Source: Bacteroidota bacterium (lineage in GTDB: Bacteria; Bacteroidota; Bacteroidia; Chitinophagales; Chitinophagaceae). From it: 64,000 nt of DNA. This document shows, piece by piece, positions 1 to 8,582 of this stretch; the stretch's first letter is position 1; each line of letters starts with the position of its first letter. The stretch covers positions 24,847 to 88,846 of the forward strand of contig JAFAEM010000013.1 in the NCBI GenBank assembly GCA_023424015.1, in the 5' to 3' direction. The notes under the pieces are model-generated. The model searched no databases. It saw only the letters and a program-made list of their open reading frames with translations, and was not told the origin of the DNA. Both the position numbers and the translations under genes were made by a program.

Positions 1-142
1 TGCATGAAAATGCAAATAAAATGCCGTAAATTCGGCAAATAAACGCAGCATTTGTTTTTTCGCCTCTGTAGCTGTCGGCGGAATAAGTAAGTGCGATATA
101 AGTTTTATCACGCAGTAAGTTTGAGTTTAGTTAAGCAGTCCG

Positions 143-168
143 GGGGATGCCTTCGCATCCCCTTTTTT
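143..168 (+). terminator. Rho-independent terminator
   Basis: An 8 bp perfect stem (GGGGATGC, 143-150, with GCATCCCC, 155-162) closes a CTTC loop and runs straight into six T residues. It would end a plus-strand transcript entering from the left of the window. Positions 1-142 hold no recognisable gene. Confidence 0.8.
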
Positions 169-227
169 ATATGAAACAGGAAAACGGTTGAATAGGAATT
201 GAGTTAATTTTATACGAACTCGCATTT

Positions 228-641
228 ATGCCCGCTTATTTATTAATGATCCAGGCTGATGAGGACGATCGGTATCTTACCGAATCGCTGCTACAGGAAA
301 TGCATGGTACGATCCCGATGCATTTTATTGGCGGAATTAGCGAAATGGATCAATGTATAAAAGATCACGGGTTACCAGCTGTGATCCTTCTCAACAACCA
401 GGACCATCGTCACAAGGCTCTCGAACTGGTTAAATATTTTAAACAGGATGCGAAACTCGCACATATCCCTGTTGTAGTGCTGGGCGAGATTACCACAGCG
501 GACTATATCAAAAATTACTATCGCGCCGGTGTCAACACCTACATTACAAAACCTTCATCCATCGCCGGCATGCACATAAAGATCCGCGTTTTTATTGATT
601 ATTGGTTTGAAGTGGCAGAAATACAACAACAGCTGGAGTAA
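228..641 (+). CDS. Degenerate response-regulator receiver domain protein
   Basis: A single-domain protein of 137 aa with the size and pattern of a CheY/Rcp1-type receiver. The acidic cluster DEDD (residues 11-14) after the first hydrophobic strand and the conserved Lys-Pro (K108-P109) are present. The usual phospho-acceptor Asp after the third strand is replaced: the strand reads AVILLNNQD, placing Asn at residue 56. The Thr/Ser after strand four is also not conserved (VVVLGE). It therefore probably cannot be phosphorylated in the classical way and may act as a constitutive or phosphorylation-independent binding module. There is no output domain and no histidine kinase next to it. The assignment to the receiver fold is fairly sure; the role is unknown. 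Confidence 0.7.
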   Translation: MPAYLLMIQADEDDRYLTESLLQEMHGTIPMHFIGGISEMDQCIKDHGLPAVILLNNQDHRHKALELVKYFKQDAKLAHIPVVVLGEITTADYIKNYYRAGVNTYITKPSSIAGMHIKIRVFIDYWFEVAEIQQQLE

Positions 642-701
642 CTACCTACTCATTATTCTAATTGTCCCGGCTCAGTATTTGATATTGTGATAAGCAGGGC
701 T

Positions 702-929
702 ATGAAAAAGAAAGAAAGTTTTTGGCAACTCTTAAAGCGACTTGACCAACAGGCAGGAGAATTTAATGTCCACCTGGCGAAAGCAAATATGTATTTCGAC
801 CAGGCCGCTCACACAACCCAGGCTATCCTTGAACGCCAGGAGCGTGATCTTCATGAAACAATTGCCAAATTGAAAAAGGCATTGAAAAAAATGAAAAAGG
901 ACAAGGAGAAGAAGCACAAAAAGGATTAG
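702..929 (+). CDS. Small lysine-rich helical protein
   Basis: About 75 aa starting MKKKESFWQLLKRLD. It is predicted helical throughout, with a very basic C-terminal third (runs of KK, ending KEKKHKKD). The ATG at 702 is preferred over an in-frame GTG at 687 because the protein then begins with a typical Met-Lys-Lys. No family is recognised. The charge suggests nucleic-acid or membrane-surface binding, but this is only inference. It follows the receiver gene on the same strand with a gap of about 60 bp, so the two may share a transcript. Confidence 0.55.
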   Translation: MKKKESFWQLLKRLDQQAGEFNVHLAKANMYFDQAAHTTQAILERQERDLHETIAKLKKALKKMKKDKEKKHKKD

Positions 930-1115
930 TAACAATTTTTTTGGTTGGCTCTCAGATATTTAGGAAGATCATATGATATGCTGATCTGTATCAATTCTAA
1001 TCATATTATTATCCCATAGATTTGCGGCCTCGAATTTGCAGCGTTGGAATGGTGATTTTTAATGGACTATATACTAAAACTACTTATAATGTTGTTTTAG
1101 TAAAAACCCAACACT

Positions 1116-1568
1116 ATGAGAAAACTACTACCCTTGATGCTACTACTGCCTGTATTGGCTTTGTCCCAACCCGAATGTGAAAGCCATTTTGCAGCTGGTG
1201 TATCTTATGTTTTGCCAAAAGGCGTTTCTGCCGAAGGCTCTTATTTTGTCAACCGCTTTAATGCGGGTATTGGCGTTGCATACAATCTGGCATCGGGCAC
1301 CAAAGTAAAAAATGGGGTGAATGAATATGAACTTCCCGGTAACTCGCTTGATATTTTCGCTTACGCGGGCTATAAGGTTGTACAGGTCGACTATGTGGTT
1401 TCCGCTTTCCTTAATGCCGGGTATACCATGGGTAATGTGGAAGGGCTTCAGCCTTTTGTTTCTTCTAAAATACTATTCCCTGCCGGACAGAAAGCTTTTA
1501 GTGTAGAACCGTTCTACATATTTAGCCGTGGCCTGAGTGCAAGAGCAACTTTGTATCTCCGTTTGTAA
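1116..1568 (+). CDS. Small exported beta-strand protein, probable outer-membrane barrel
   Basis: 150 aa. Residues 1-18 form a signal peptide (MRKLLPLMLLLPVLALSQ). The mature part alternates short amphipathic strands rich in Gly, Tyr, Phe and Ala (for example FNAGIGVAYNLASG and VSAFLNAGYTMG) and ends in a strand with a terminal aromatic/Leu pattern (ARATLYLRL), as in small outer-membrane barrels. Only about eight strands would fit. No specific family is recognised. It stands alone, about 190 bp after the preceding small gene. Confidence 0.6.
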   Translation: MRKLLPLMLLLPVLALSQPECESHFAAGVSYVLPKGVSAEGSYFVNRFNAGIGVAYNLASGTKVKNGVNEYELPGNSLDIFAYAGYKVVQVDYVVSAFLNAGYTMGNVEGLQPFVSSKILFPAGQKAFSVEPFYIFSRGLSARATLYLRL

Positions 1569-1653
1569 ACCGGTATCGGGTCCGTGGGCCTTCTTCCACC
1601 TTTAATACGGCTTTTCAAATCTGGAATTCTTAAATTACAGGTTAAAGCTTTCT

Positions 1654-2142
1654 ATGCCAGGTGAAAAAATATACAGGACATGTGTCAATGGGTTTGTATT
1701 TTCCTTTAATCAGCAGGAAATTGAAGAAGCTGATCTTGTTCAAATCTCTCCAGATAAATATCATTTCCTTAAAGACTATCAAAGCATAAGCGCCGAGATC
1801 ACCAGCGCTGACCTGAATACCAAAACAATCCAGGTTGAGATAGAGGGTGAAACCTATACTGTCGTTATTAAAACTGAACTCGACCAGGTATTGGAGAAAA
1901 TGGGTTTTAATGCCGGCAAAGGAAAACAACATAAGGAGATCAAAGCCCCAATGCCCGGTCTCGTGCTCAGCATTGCAGTGACGGAAGGTCAGCAGGTAAT
2001 TGAAGGAGATAAAATACTAATCCTCGAAGCCATGAAAATGGAGAATAATATTATGACACATGCCAATGCCAGGATCAGCAGGATAGCGGTAAAGGAGGGA
2101 CAGGCAGTGGAGAAAGGCCAGATGCTGGTCGAACTGGAGTGA
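1654..2142 (+). CDS. Biotin carboxyl carrier protein of an acyl-CoA carboxylase
   Basis: 162 aa carrier subunit. The C-terminal lipoyl/biotinyl domain (about residues 93-162) contains the biotinylation motif EAMKMEN, with the modified Lys at residue 128, and the supporting APMPG turn about 35 residues earlier. The N-terminal half is the spacer region seen in stand-alone Bacteroidota carriers. The carboxylated biotin would swing between the biotin carboxylase and carboxyltransferase encoded immediately downstream. The gene is 30 bp upstream of the biotin carboxylase on the same strand, so the three genes form an operon, probably a propionyl-CoA carboxylase. Confidence 0.92.
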   Translation: MPGEKIYRTCVNGFVFSFNQQEIEEADLVQISPDKYHFLKDYQSISAEITSADLNTKTIQVEIEGETYTVVIKTELDQVLEKMGFNAGKGKQHKEIKAPMPGLVLSIAVTEGQQVIEGDKILILEAMKMENNIMTHANARISRIAVKEGQAVEKGQMLVELE

Positions 2143-2172
2143 TCGGGATATTTAATTGTTTGTTTACCTGCC

Positions 2173-3648
2173 ATGAAAAAAATACTCGTCGCCAATCGTG
2201 GAGAGATCGCGCTCAGGATCATGCGCACCCTTCGAAAGATGGGCATTAAGTCTGTTGCTGTCTATTCAGAAGCCGACAGGCTGGCGCCTCATGTCCGTTT
2301 TGCAGATGAAGCAGTCAGGCTGGGAGAACCACCAGCGGCACAATCCTACCTGAACGGAGAAAAGATTATAACCCTGGCAAAAGAGTTGGGTGTGGATGGT
2401 ATTCACCCGGGATATGGTTTCCTGAGTGAGAATGCGGATTTCGTGGAAGCGGTTACCCGTGAGGGTATCAAATTTATTGGGCCAGGCGCTGATGCAATGC
2501 GGATCATGGGTTCCAAGCTTGCCGCCAAGGACGCAGTGAAAAAATATAATATCCCGATGGTGCCGGGGATTGATGAAGCAATCAGTGATATTGAAAATGC
2601 AAAAAAGATCGCGGCGAGCATCGGTTATCCTATATTGATTAAAGCTTCTGCCGGTGGCGGAGGAAAGGGTATGCGTAAGGTGGATAGAGAAAGCGAAATG
2701 GAAGAACAAATGGAACGTGCCATCAGTGAAGCAAAATCCGCGTTTGGGGATGGCTCGGTTTTTATTGAGAAATATGTAAGCTCACCACGTCATATAGAAA
2801 TACAGGTGCTGTCCGATGAACATGGTAATATCATCCATTTGTTTGAGCGTGAATGCAGCATTCAGCGTCGCCATCAGAAAGTTGTTGAAGAATCACCCTC
2901 CGCAATATTAACCCCGGAATTGAGGAAAGACATGGGAGATGCCGCCGTGAAGGTGGCACGAGCCTGCGGTTATACCAGTACTGGTACGGTCGAGTTCCTG
3001 TTGGATGATCAAATGAATTTTTTCTTTTTGGAAATGAATACCCGCCTGCAGGTTGAGCATCCCGTCACCGAAATGATCACCGGTATTGACCTGGTAGCGG
3101 AACAAATAAAAATTGCCCGAGGTGAAAAATTGGCTTTCACACAGGAGGATATTGCAATCAACGGACATGCGATCGAGCTTCGCGTCTATGCAGAAGATCC
3201 GCTCAATGATTTTCTGCCTTCGATAGGTCAACTGTCTGCATACAGGCCACCAGCCGGTGAAGGGATCAGGGTTGATGACGGTTATGAGCAGGGTCAGACC
3301 ATTCCTGTCTACTATGATCCGATGATTGCAAAACTGGTCACTCATGGCAGCACACGCGGAGAAGCGATTGCTAAAATGAAAACAGCGATCGGGAGTTACC
3401 TGGTTGAAGGAGTTGCAACAACACTGCCTTTTGGACTATTTGTCATGAACCACGAAGCTTTTGTTTCGGGAAAGTTCGATACCCATTTTATAAATAAGTT
3501 TTATACTCCCGAGATTCTTTCATATATACAAAAGAGCAAGGCCGAGCTGGCTTCTGTTGTAGCATTGAAATATTTTTTAGATCGGCAGAAGGGGATCCGG
3601 CCGGCTGAATCAATTCCGACAAATTGGAAGTCAAGGTTAAACGATTAA
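2173..3648 (+). CDS. accC: Biotin carboxylase subunit of an acyl-CoA carboxylase
   Basis: 491 aa ATP-grasp biotin carboxylase, which carboxylates the carrier biotin using ATP and bicarbonate. It shows the N-terminal KILVANRGEIALR motif, HPGYGFLSENADF, the glycine-rich ATP loop ASAGGGGKGM, and the active-site segment EMNTRLQVEHPVTE. It is about 40 residues longer than typical E. coli AccC; the extra C-terminal residues resemble those of acyl-CoA carboxylase alpha chains, but the biotinyl domain is on the separate preceding gene. It is 10 bp upstream of the carboxyltransferase gene. The function is certain; whether the complex uses acetyl-, propionyl- or another acyl-CoA is inferred. Confidence 0.95.
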   Translation: MKKILVANRGEIALRIMRTLRKMGIKSVAVYSEADRLAPHVRFADEAVRLGEPPAAQSYLNGEKIITLAKELGVDGIHPGYGFLSENADFVEAVTREGIKFIGPGADAMRIMGSKLAAKDAVKKYNIPMVPGIDEAISDIENAKKIAASIGYPILIKASAGGGGKGMRKVDRESEMEEQMERAISEAKSAFGDGSVFIEKYVSSPRHIEIQVLSDEHGNIIHLFERECSIQRRHQKVVEESPSAILTPELRKDMGDAAVKVARACGYTSTGTVEFLLDDQMNFFFLEMNTRLQVEHPVTEMITGIDLVAEQIKIARGEKLAFTQEDIAINGHAIELRVYAEDPLNDFLPSIGQLSAYRPPAGEGIRVDDGYEQGQTIPVYYDPMIAKLVTHGSTRGEAIAKMKTAIGSYLVEGVATTLPFGLFVMNHEAFVSGKFDTHFINKFYTPEILSYIQKSKAELASVVALKYFLDRQKGIRPAESIPTNWKSRLND

Positions 3649-3658
3649 TAAATTTCTT

Positions 3659-5203
3659 ATGAAGAAAACGAAAACGGATATCCTGCGTCAGAAGGTAGAA
3701 GAGAGCAGGAAGGGTGGAGGTGCCGCACGTTATGAAGCACAACATAAAAAAGGAAAGCTGACGGCGAGAGAACGCGTTGAACTGCTGATGGATGCCGGCT
3801 CTTTCCAGGAGATTGGCGCCCTGGTGCTTCATCGAACGCGTGATTTCGGCATGGAGACTCAGCAATACTATGGCGATGGCGTTATCACAGGTTATGGAAC
3901 AGTCAATGGCCGGCTGGTATACATCTTCGCACAGGATTTCACAGTATTTGGTGGATCTCTATCGGAGACACATGCTGAAAAAATATGTAAAGTGATGGAC
4001 CTTGCCATGAAAACTGGCGCCCCCATGATCGGTTTGAACGATTCCGGCGGCGCACGTATACAGGAAGGTGTGAGATCACTTGGTGGCTATGCCGATATTT
4101 TTTACCGTAATGTTTTGTCTTCAGGTGTTATACCGCAGATATCAGCGATCATGGGGCCCTGTGCCGGCGGGGCTGTGTATTCACCGGCCATGACAGACTT
4201 TACATTGATGGTTGAGAATACCAGTTATATGTTTGTCACCGGCCCAAACGTGGTAAAGACTGTGACCAATGAAGAAGTAAGCGCGGAAGAACTTGGTGGG
4301 GCATATACACATTTCAGTAAGTCAGGCGTCACCCATCTTACCGCGACAAACGATATGGATTGTATTGCACAGGTTAAGAAGTTACTAAGCTATATGCCGC
4401 AAAATTGCGAGGATACCACCCCCCGGCTGCCATTCACACCGGGTGATGAAACGCGGGAGGAACTGGAGTCGATCGTTCCCGATAGCAACAACCAGCCATA
4501 TGATATGCGTACGGTGATCAACGGGATCTGCGACACCGATTCATTTTTCGAAATACAAAAAGAATTTGCGGCCAATATCGTAGTTGGTTTTGCAAGACTT
4601 GCTGGTCGGAGTATCGGTATTGTAGCCAACCAGCCTATGAGTCTGGCGGGAGTACTCGATATAAACAGTTCCAAAAAGGCTGCACGGTTCACCCGCTTTT
4701 GTGATTGTTTCAATATACCCCTTCTTGTATTGGTAGATGTTCCGGGTTTCCTTCCCGGTACCGACCAGGAATGGAATGGGATTATTACAAATGGCGCTAA
4801 ATTACTTTTTGCGCTTAGCGAAGCTACCGTGCCCCGTGTAACCGTGATCACACGGAAGGCCTATGGCGGTGCTTATGATGTCATGAACTCAAAGCATATT
4901 GGCGCCGATATGAACTTTGCCTGGCCAACAGCTGAGATTGCCGTGATGGGTGCCAAAGGAGCAAGTGAGATCATTTTTAAAAAAGAGATTACGGAAGCTG
5001 ATGACCCGGTTGCGAAACTTGCAGATAAGGAAGCAGAGTACGCGGAAAAATTCGCAACGCCCTACCTGGCCGCTGAACGTGGTTTCATTGACGAAGTGAT
5101 AGAACCAAGGGAGACACGGATAAAACTGATACTCGCTTATGCCATGCTGGAAAATAAAGTGGCCAGGCTTCCGAAGAAAAAGCACGGCAACATTCCATTG
5201 TGA
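3659..5203 (+). CDS. pccB: Acyl-CoA carboxylase carboxyltransferase subunit (propionyl-CoA type)
   Basis: 514 aa carboxyltransferase of the fused type that contains both crotonase-like halves in one chain, as in PccB/MmdA and unlike split AccA/AccD. Visible motifs are DSGGARIQEGV, GPCAGGAVYSPA and, in the second half, DVPGFLPGTDQE and AYGGAYDVM. It would transfer the carboxyl group from biotin to an acyl-CoA, most likely propionyl-CoA giving methylmalonyl-CoA. It is the last gene of the carrier-carboxylase-transferase operon. Substrate choice within this family cannot be read with certainty from sequence. Confidence 0.92.
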   Translation: MKKTKTDILRQKVEESRKGGGAARYEAQHKKGKLTARERVELLMDAGSFQEIGALVLHRTRDFGMETQQYYGDGVITGYGTVNGRLVYIFAQDFTVFGGSLSETHAEKICKVMDLAMKTGAPMIGLNDSGGARIQEGVRSLGGYADIFYRNVLSSGVIPQISAIMGPCAGGAVYSPAMTDFTLMVENTSYMFVTGPNVVKTVTNEEVSAEELGGAYTHFSKSGVTHLTATNDMDCIAQVKKLLSYMPQNCEDTTPRLPFTPGDETREELESIVPDSNNQPYDMRTVINGICDTDSFFEIQKEFAANIVVGFARLAGRSIGIVANQPMSLAGVLDINSSKKAARFTRFCDCFNIPLLVLVDVPGFLPGTDQEWNGIITNGAKLLFALSEATVPRVTVITRKAYGGAYDVMNSKHIGADMNFAWPTAEIAVMGAKGASEIIFKKEITEADDPVAKLADKEAEYAEKFATPYLAAERGFIDEVIEPRETRIKLILAYAMLENKVARLPKKKHGNIPL

Positions 5204-5301
5204 TTTTATGTTCTAAACCTGATCACCAACTATACTGAATTATTAAAATAAAAGCCCCGGTGCAAATTGCGCGCGAGGCCTTTACGGTTTCACAAGGCGA
5301 A

Positions 5302-5844
5302 TTATTTTATTTTTTCTTTCAAAACATTTCCATCTGCATCTATCAATAATTTAACCTTGCTGTCATCTGCTTTTTTCAGTTTGATCTCGTAAGCCATTCT
5401 GTCCTTTTGAAATTCGCGGTCGACTTTGTCAATAGTATAATCCGCGTATCTTTCGCTGATCAGGGTAGTAACGGCTGGAGGTAACTGGGTATGGTCTCTC
5501 ATGGTATAGGCTGAACCGATCCAGTTGCCATCGTTATCGTACCAGGCATAATAATTCTCGTTGTCCATATCAAACCGTACCAGGTAATCATCATTTTGAA
5601 GGGCAGTCCATCCCGCCATTTCCCAGTCAATGGGAGCTTCAACAGCCATGTCGTAATTACTCCACACTACGTTCGTGGCATTTGGATATTGTGTCGTAAA
5701 CGCGGTTTGAATAGCAGGACTCACCGTTACGGATGTTGATGTCGTCCCTGTTGTATCCGTATCGGTTGCCTGGTACGCAGGCTTACATGATGCAAATGCG
5801 AATGTGGCGCCAGCCGCCACCACCAGGAAGTTTCTGAATTTCAT
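5302..5844 (-). CDS. PepSY-like domain lipoprotein
   Basis: 180 aa with a lipoprotein signal (lipobox FAFASC near residues 15-20), so it is probably anchored in a membrane facing the periplasm or surface. The mature part has two copies of the PepSY-like pattern, the first around SPAIQTAFTTQYPNATNVVW with a YYAWYDNDGNW strand and the second around VTTLISERYADYTIDKVDRE, which ends with the DADGNV turn. Such proteins are common in Bacteroidota and their role is not established. It converges on the carboxylase operon; an imperfect GC-rich hairpin lies between the two stops at about 5253-5280. Confidence 0.75.
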   Translation of the reverse strand: MKFRNFLVVAAGATFAFASCKPAYQATDTDTTGTTSTSVTVSPAIQTAFTTQYPNATNVVWSNYDMAVEAPIDWEMAGWTALQNDDYLVRFDMDNENYYAWYDNDGNWIGSAYTMRDHTQLPPAVTTLISERYADYTIDKVDREFQKDRMAYEIKLKKADDSKVKLLIDADGNVLKEKIK

Positions 5845-6137
5845 ACGTTCAAATTTTTAAGATTAATAAAACGGATGGCGTTTGTTATACTTACCAATGC
5901 TACAACTATGCCAGCCTCGTCACGGTCTGTTATCAGTCGGCTATCGCATTTTCGGGGGGCATGATCGCCACAGCAGGGGGGAGGCTTTTACGCATTAATC
6001 CTGGAGGAGATATTTTCAAATTATGTTAAAATAACCCGGAAAAACAGGTTATTTAGGCTCTCTGGGAAAACTAGGAGCCGCAGGATTTTAAATTCAAATA
6101 AGTTCGGTATATTTTTACCTGATCCAATACATGCTTC

Positions 6138-6722
6138 ATGAAGATCTATCTGCTTGTTGCCGGCTTGTCCGCCACAACTATCTGTTATGCTGAACCCGTA
6201 TCGACTATCAAAAGTTTGCCGGTATCACCAATGGTAAAGGACAGTGTGGCACCCGTTATTCCTTCGACTCCCATGATGTTTGCCGAGATTTTAAATGTCC
6301 TGGGGCTTCAACAAAATTTTGAATTAAAAGAAGCTAAGGTTGCTAATATTGAAGCTTCTATTTCCCGTCGAAAGCGATATATTTTATACAACCCTGGTTA
6401 TATAAACTGGATCAATAAGACGACAGGTGACAAATGGGCCGCGATGGCCTTACTGGCGCATGAGATAGGTCATCACTTAAATGGACACACGATACGTAAA
6501 TCAGGAAGCAGGCCGAACCTTGAACTCGAGGCTGATGAATTTGCAGGATTTATAATGCACAAACTTGGGGCTTCACTAGAACAATCACAACGGGTCATGC
6601 TTTATATAGCCAATACTACCGGTTCTAAAACACACCCGGGAAGGGATTTGCGAAAAGCGGCGATTCAAAAAGGATGGGACAGGGCTGCAACACACACCAA
6701 TGATCTTGCGTCTATGCAGTAA
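6138..6722 (+). CDS. Exported M48-like zinc metallopeptidase
   Basis: 194 aa with an N-terminal signal peptide (about 19 residues). It carries the zinc site HEIGHHLNGH (HExxH) and, about 28 residues later, the third-ligand region LELEADEFAG, the arrangement of M48 peptidases. There are no extra transmembrane helices, so it is likely a soluble periplasmic or secreted short form. The last 50 residues are helical. It stands alone, with about 290 bp of non-coding DNA upstream. The substrate is unknown. Confidence 0.8.
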   Translation: MKIYLLVAGLSATTICYAEPVSTIKSLPVSPMVKDSVAPVIPSTPMMFAEILNVLGLQQNFELKEAKVANIEASISRRKRYILYNPGYINWINKTTGDKWAAMALLAHEIGHHLNGHTIRKSGSRPNLELEADEFAGFIMHKLGASLEQSQRVMLYIANTTGSKTHPGRDLRKAAIQKGWDRAATHTNDLASMQ

Positions 6723-6765
6723 ATAAATTGAAAATAAACTAAGTGTTCCGCCAACTTAATTCCAG

Positions 6766-6799
6766 GCAAAAAAAAACAGGCCCCGTTTAGAAAGCCTGT
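6766..6799 (-). terminator. Terminator of the SWIB gene
   Basis: A 6 bp stem (ACAGGC 6776-6781 with GCCTGT 6794-6799) is preceded on the plus strand by an A run, which is a T run on the minus strand. It lies 22 bp beyond the stop of the SWIB gene and fits as its terminator. Confidence 0.65.
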
Positions 6800-6820
6800 C
6801 GTGTTACTAAATCACTTCGT

Positions 6821-7207
6821 TTAACTGAGGTGCTTGGAAAGGAATTTTGCCATGTCAAACATAGATACCTGGCCTTTGCCACCGAAAACGGGTTTCAGTT
6901 TTGCGTCAGCATTGATCATACGTTTGTTTTTAGAATCCTGCAGTTTATTGGCTTTGATATAATCCCAAATTTTCTTCACCGCTTCTGTACGGGGCACAGC
7001 TTTACTTCCAATCACTGCTGCCAGGTCTGAACTTGGTGATAATGCCTTCATGAAGGCTGCATTGGGTTTACGTGCCGATTTCTTCTTTGCTGCCTTTTTC
7101 TTAGGAGCTGCTTTTTTTGCTGCTTTTTTAGGGGCTGTTTTTTTTGCTGCTTTTTTAGGGGCCGCTTTTTTGGCTACCTTTTTAGCTGCTTTCTTTTTTG
7201 TTGCCAT
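6821..7207 (-). CDS. SWIB/MDM2-domain protein with histone-H1-like lysine/alanine tail
   Basis: 128 aa. Residues 1-50 are an almost pure Lys/Ala/Pro tract of repeated KKAAKK and APKKAAKK units, like bacterial histone-H1-like tails. Residues about 52-128 are a SWIB domain (LAAVIGSKAVPRTEAVKKIW, then NKRMINADAKLKPVFGG and MFDMAKFLSKHL). In chlamydiae and Bacteroidota such proteins are thought to bind DNA or compact the nucleoid; no function is proved here. It is transcribed alone and has its own terminator. Family assignment is secure. Confidence 0.9.
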   Translation of the reverse strand: MATKKKAAKKVAKKAAPKKAAKKTAPKKAAKKAAPKKKAAKKKSARKPNAAFMKALSPSSDLAAVIGSKAVPRTEAVKKIWDYIKANKLQDSKNKRMINADAKLKPVFGGKGQVSMFDMAKFLSKHLS

Positions 7208-7365
7208 CTTGTTTTTGTTTTGAATGTTGATGGGTTTGCAGTTATTAACGCTAATAAATGTAGATGTTTTACACTAGCAGTTATTAATAAAATTTCCACA
7301 TTATGTGAATGGAGGAATTTCGGGGTGTTTCCGAGGGAAAAGCAGAGTAATGAGGACTGAAAGAA

Positions 7366-7638
7366 TCAGCCATTTTGCCGGGCATGTGGTTGCGATGTTT
7401 TTATGGGTTCGATTACCAGGAACTCAGGCGGATCGGGTGTTTGCTGGATAAGATCGCGGTATTTCATCTTAAGGCTCCTCTTAAAGCTGCCCAGGTATCC
7501 CGGCTTGGGGATGCAGTTCAGGTCGAGTGGCACCGCTTCGATCAGGTCGTTCCCTATGTACATCATCAGTTGCATATAGCTGTATATAATGCAAACCAAG
7601 CCAATTTCCGGATTTGAGACAATCTCAGAACTACTCAT
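7366..7638 (-). CDS. Conserved-looking hypothetical protein, 90 aa
   Basis: 90 aa without signal peptide or transmembrane helix. The central part (LMMYIGNDLIEAVPLDLNCIPKP then LGSFKRSLKMKYRDLI) reads as a compact cytoplasmic fold, and the strand choice is supported by this more protein-like composition compared with the opposite-strand frame. No family is recognised. It is isolated between the SWIB gene and a small membrane protein. Confidence 0.55.
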   Translation of the reverse strand: MSSSEIVSNPEIGLVCIIYSYMQLMMYIGNDLIEAVPLDLNCIPKPGYLGSFKRSLKMKYRDLIQQTPDPPEFLVIEPIKTSQPHARQNG

Positions 7639-7815
7639 TTTTGTGGGGTAAGTTTACGGAAGACGCCTTCGAAAAAACCGTTTAACTGGCTGAGTTATTC
7701 ACGGTGAAGTGGTCAGGTAAAAGGTACAGGATCGCCGGGGTGATGGTATGCTTTTTGCCTATTTTGATCATAAGTTGCCAACCGGCTTCCATCATGTAAC
7801 GGAAAAAAAATTGAA

Positions 7816-8019
7816 ATGAAAAAAACCAACGGGATCATGCTGGCCATCGGACTCGCCGCTGCTGCGGGCTTTGCCATCTACGCGATCCGCCGCTACCAGA
7901 CCAATAAAAGATACGCCAGGATAGCTGATGAGGGTTATGAGACAGCCCACGATATTCTTTATCCCCAGAAGAATAAAAGAAAGAAACGTGTCCACTACGG
8001 TCCGGTATTGCCAGATTAA
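7816..8019 (+). CDS. Small single-pass membrane protein
   Basis: 67 aa with one N-terminal transmembrane helix (about residues 7-24, IMLAIGLAAAAGFAIYAI) followed by a basic, presumably cytoplasmic tail (RRYQTNKRYARIADEGYETAHDILYPQ, given here in part as the YETAHDILYP motif). No known domain. It converges on the gluconokinase gene with 4 bp between the stops. Confidence 0.65.
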   Translation: MKKTNGIMLAIGLAAAAGFAIYAIRRYQTNKRYARIADEGYETAHDILYPQKNKRKKRVHYGPVLPD

Positions 8020-8023
8020 ATCG

Positions 8024-8524
8024 CTAATCCTGCTTATCCAGCCAGACCTTGATATCCGCAGCAATCTCCGCGGGCGGGTGATTAATATCTGCCAGCATCG
8101 CCCCGGAAGGGATCTCTAATATATCGAACTGGGTCTGCAACAGGCTTGCCGGCATAAAATGCTGCTTTCTTGACTTCAGTCTTTCCTGAATGGTTTCGAA
8201 ACTACCATGAAGTACTACCCAATACACCTGTTTCTCTATCCCATTTGACAAGATTGACCTGTATTTTTCCTTCAACGCCGAGCACGCGATGATGGCTCCC
8301 GTTTTTTTTGCCTCCTCCCTGGCCAAATTGTTAAGCGCTTCCAGCCATCCCTGCCTGTCGGCATCATCGAGCGGGCGACCCGACTTCATTTTTTCTTTGT
8401 TAGCTGCTGAATGATAGTCGTCGGCGTCGAAGAATGGAATTCCTGTTGTGGCAGAAAGCTCAAGGCCAACGGTGGTCTTGCCCGATCCGGAAACACCCAT
8501 AATAAAGATTATGCGGGGGCTCAT
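8024..8524 (-). CDS. gntK: Gluconokinase
   Basis: 166 aa P-loop kinase that phosphorylates D-gluconate to 6-phosphogluconate. It shows the Walker A GVSGSGKTT (residues 9-17), the family segment FFDADDYHSAANKEKM, the GRPLDDADRQGWL motif, ACSALKEKYR and the HFMPASLLQTQFDILE segment near the C-terminus, all characteristic of GntK. The length matches the family. On the minus strand a TAACTTTG box (8529-8536) ends about 4 nt before the ATG, so transcription from it would give a nearly leaderless mRNA; this is only a suggestion. No gluconate transporter is adjacent. Confidence 0.92.
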   Translation of the reverse strand: MSPRIIFIMGVSGSGKTTVGLELSATTGIPFFDADDYHSAANKEKMKSGRPLDDADRQGWLEALNNLAREEAKKTGAIIACSALKEKYRSILSNGIEKQVYWVVLHGSFETIQERLKSRKQHFMPASLLQTQFDILEIPSGAMLADINHPPAEIAADIKVWLDKQD

Positions 8525-8582
8525 TCGACAAAGTTAACGAGTCGGAACTAGTGTTAATTCAACAATGTCCTGACGCTTCTAA

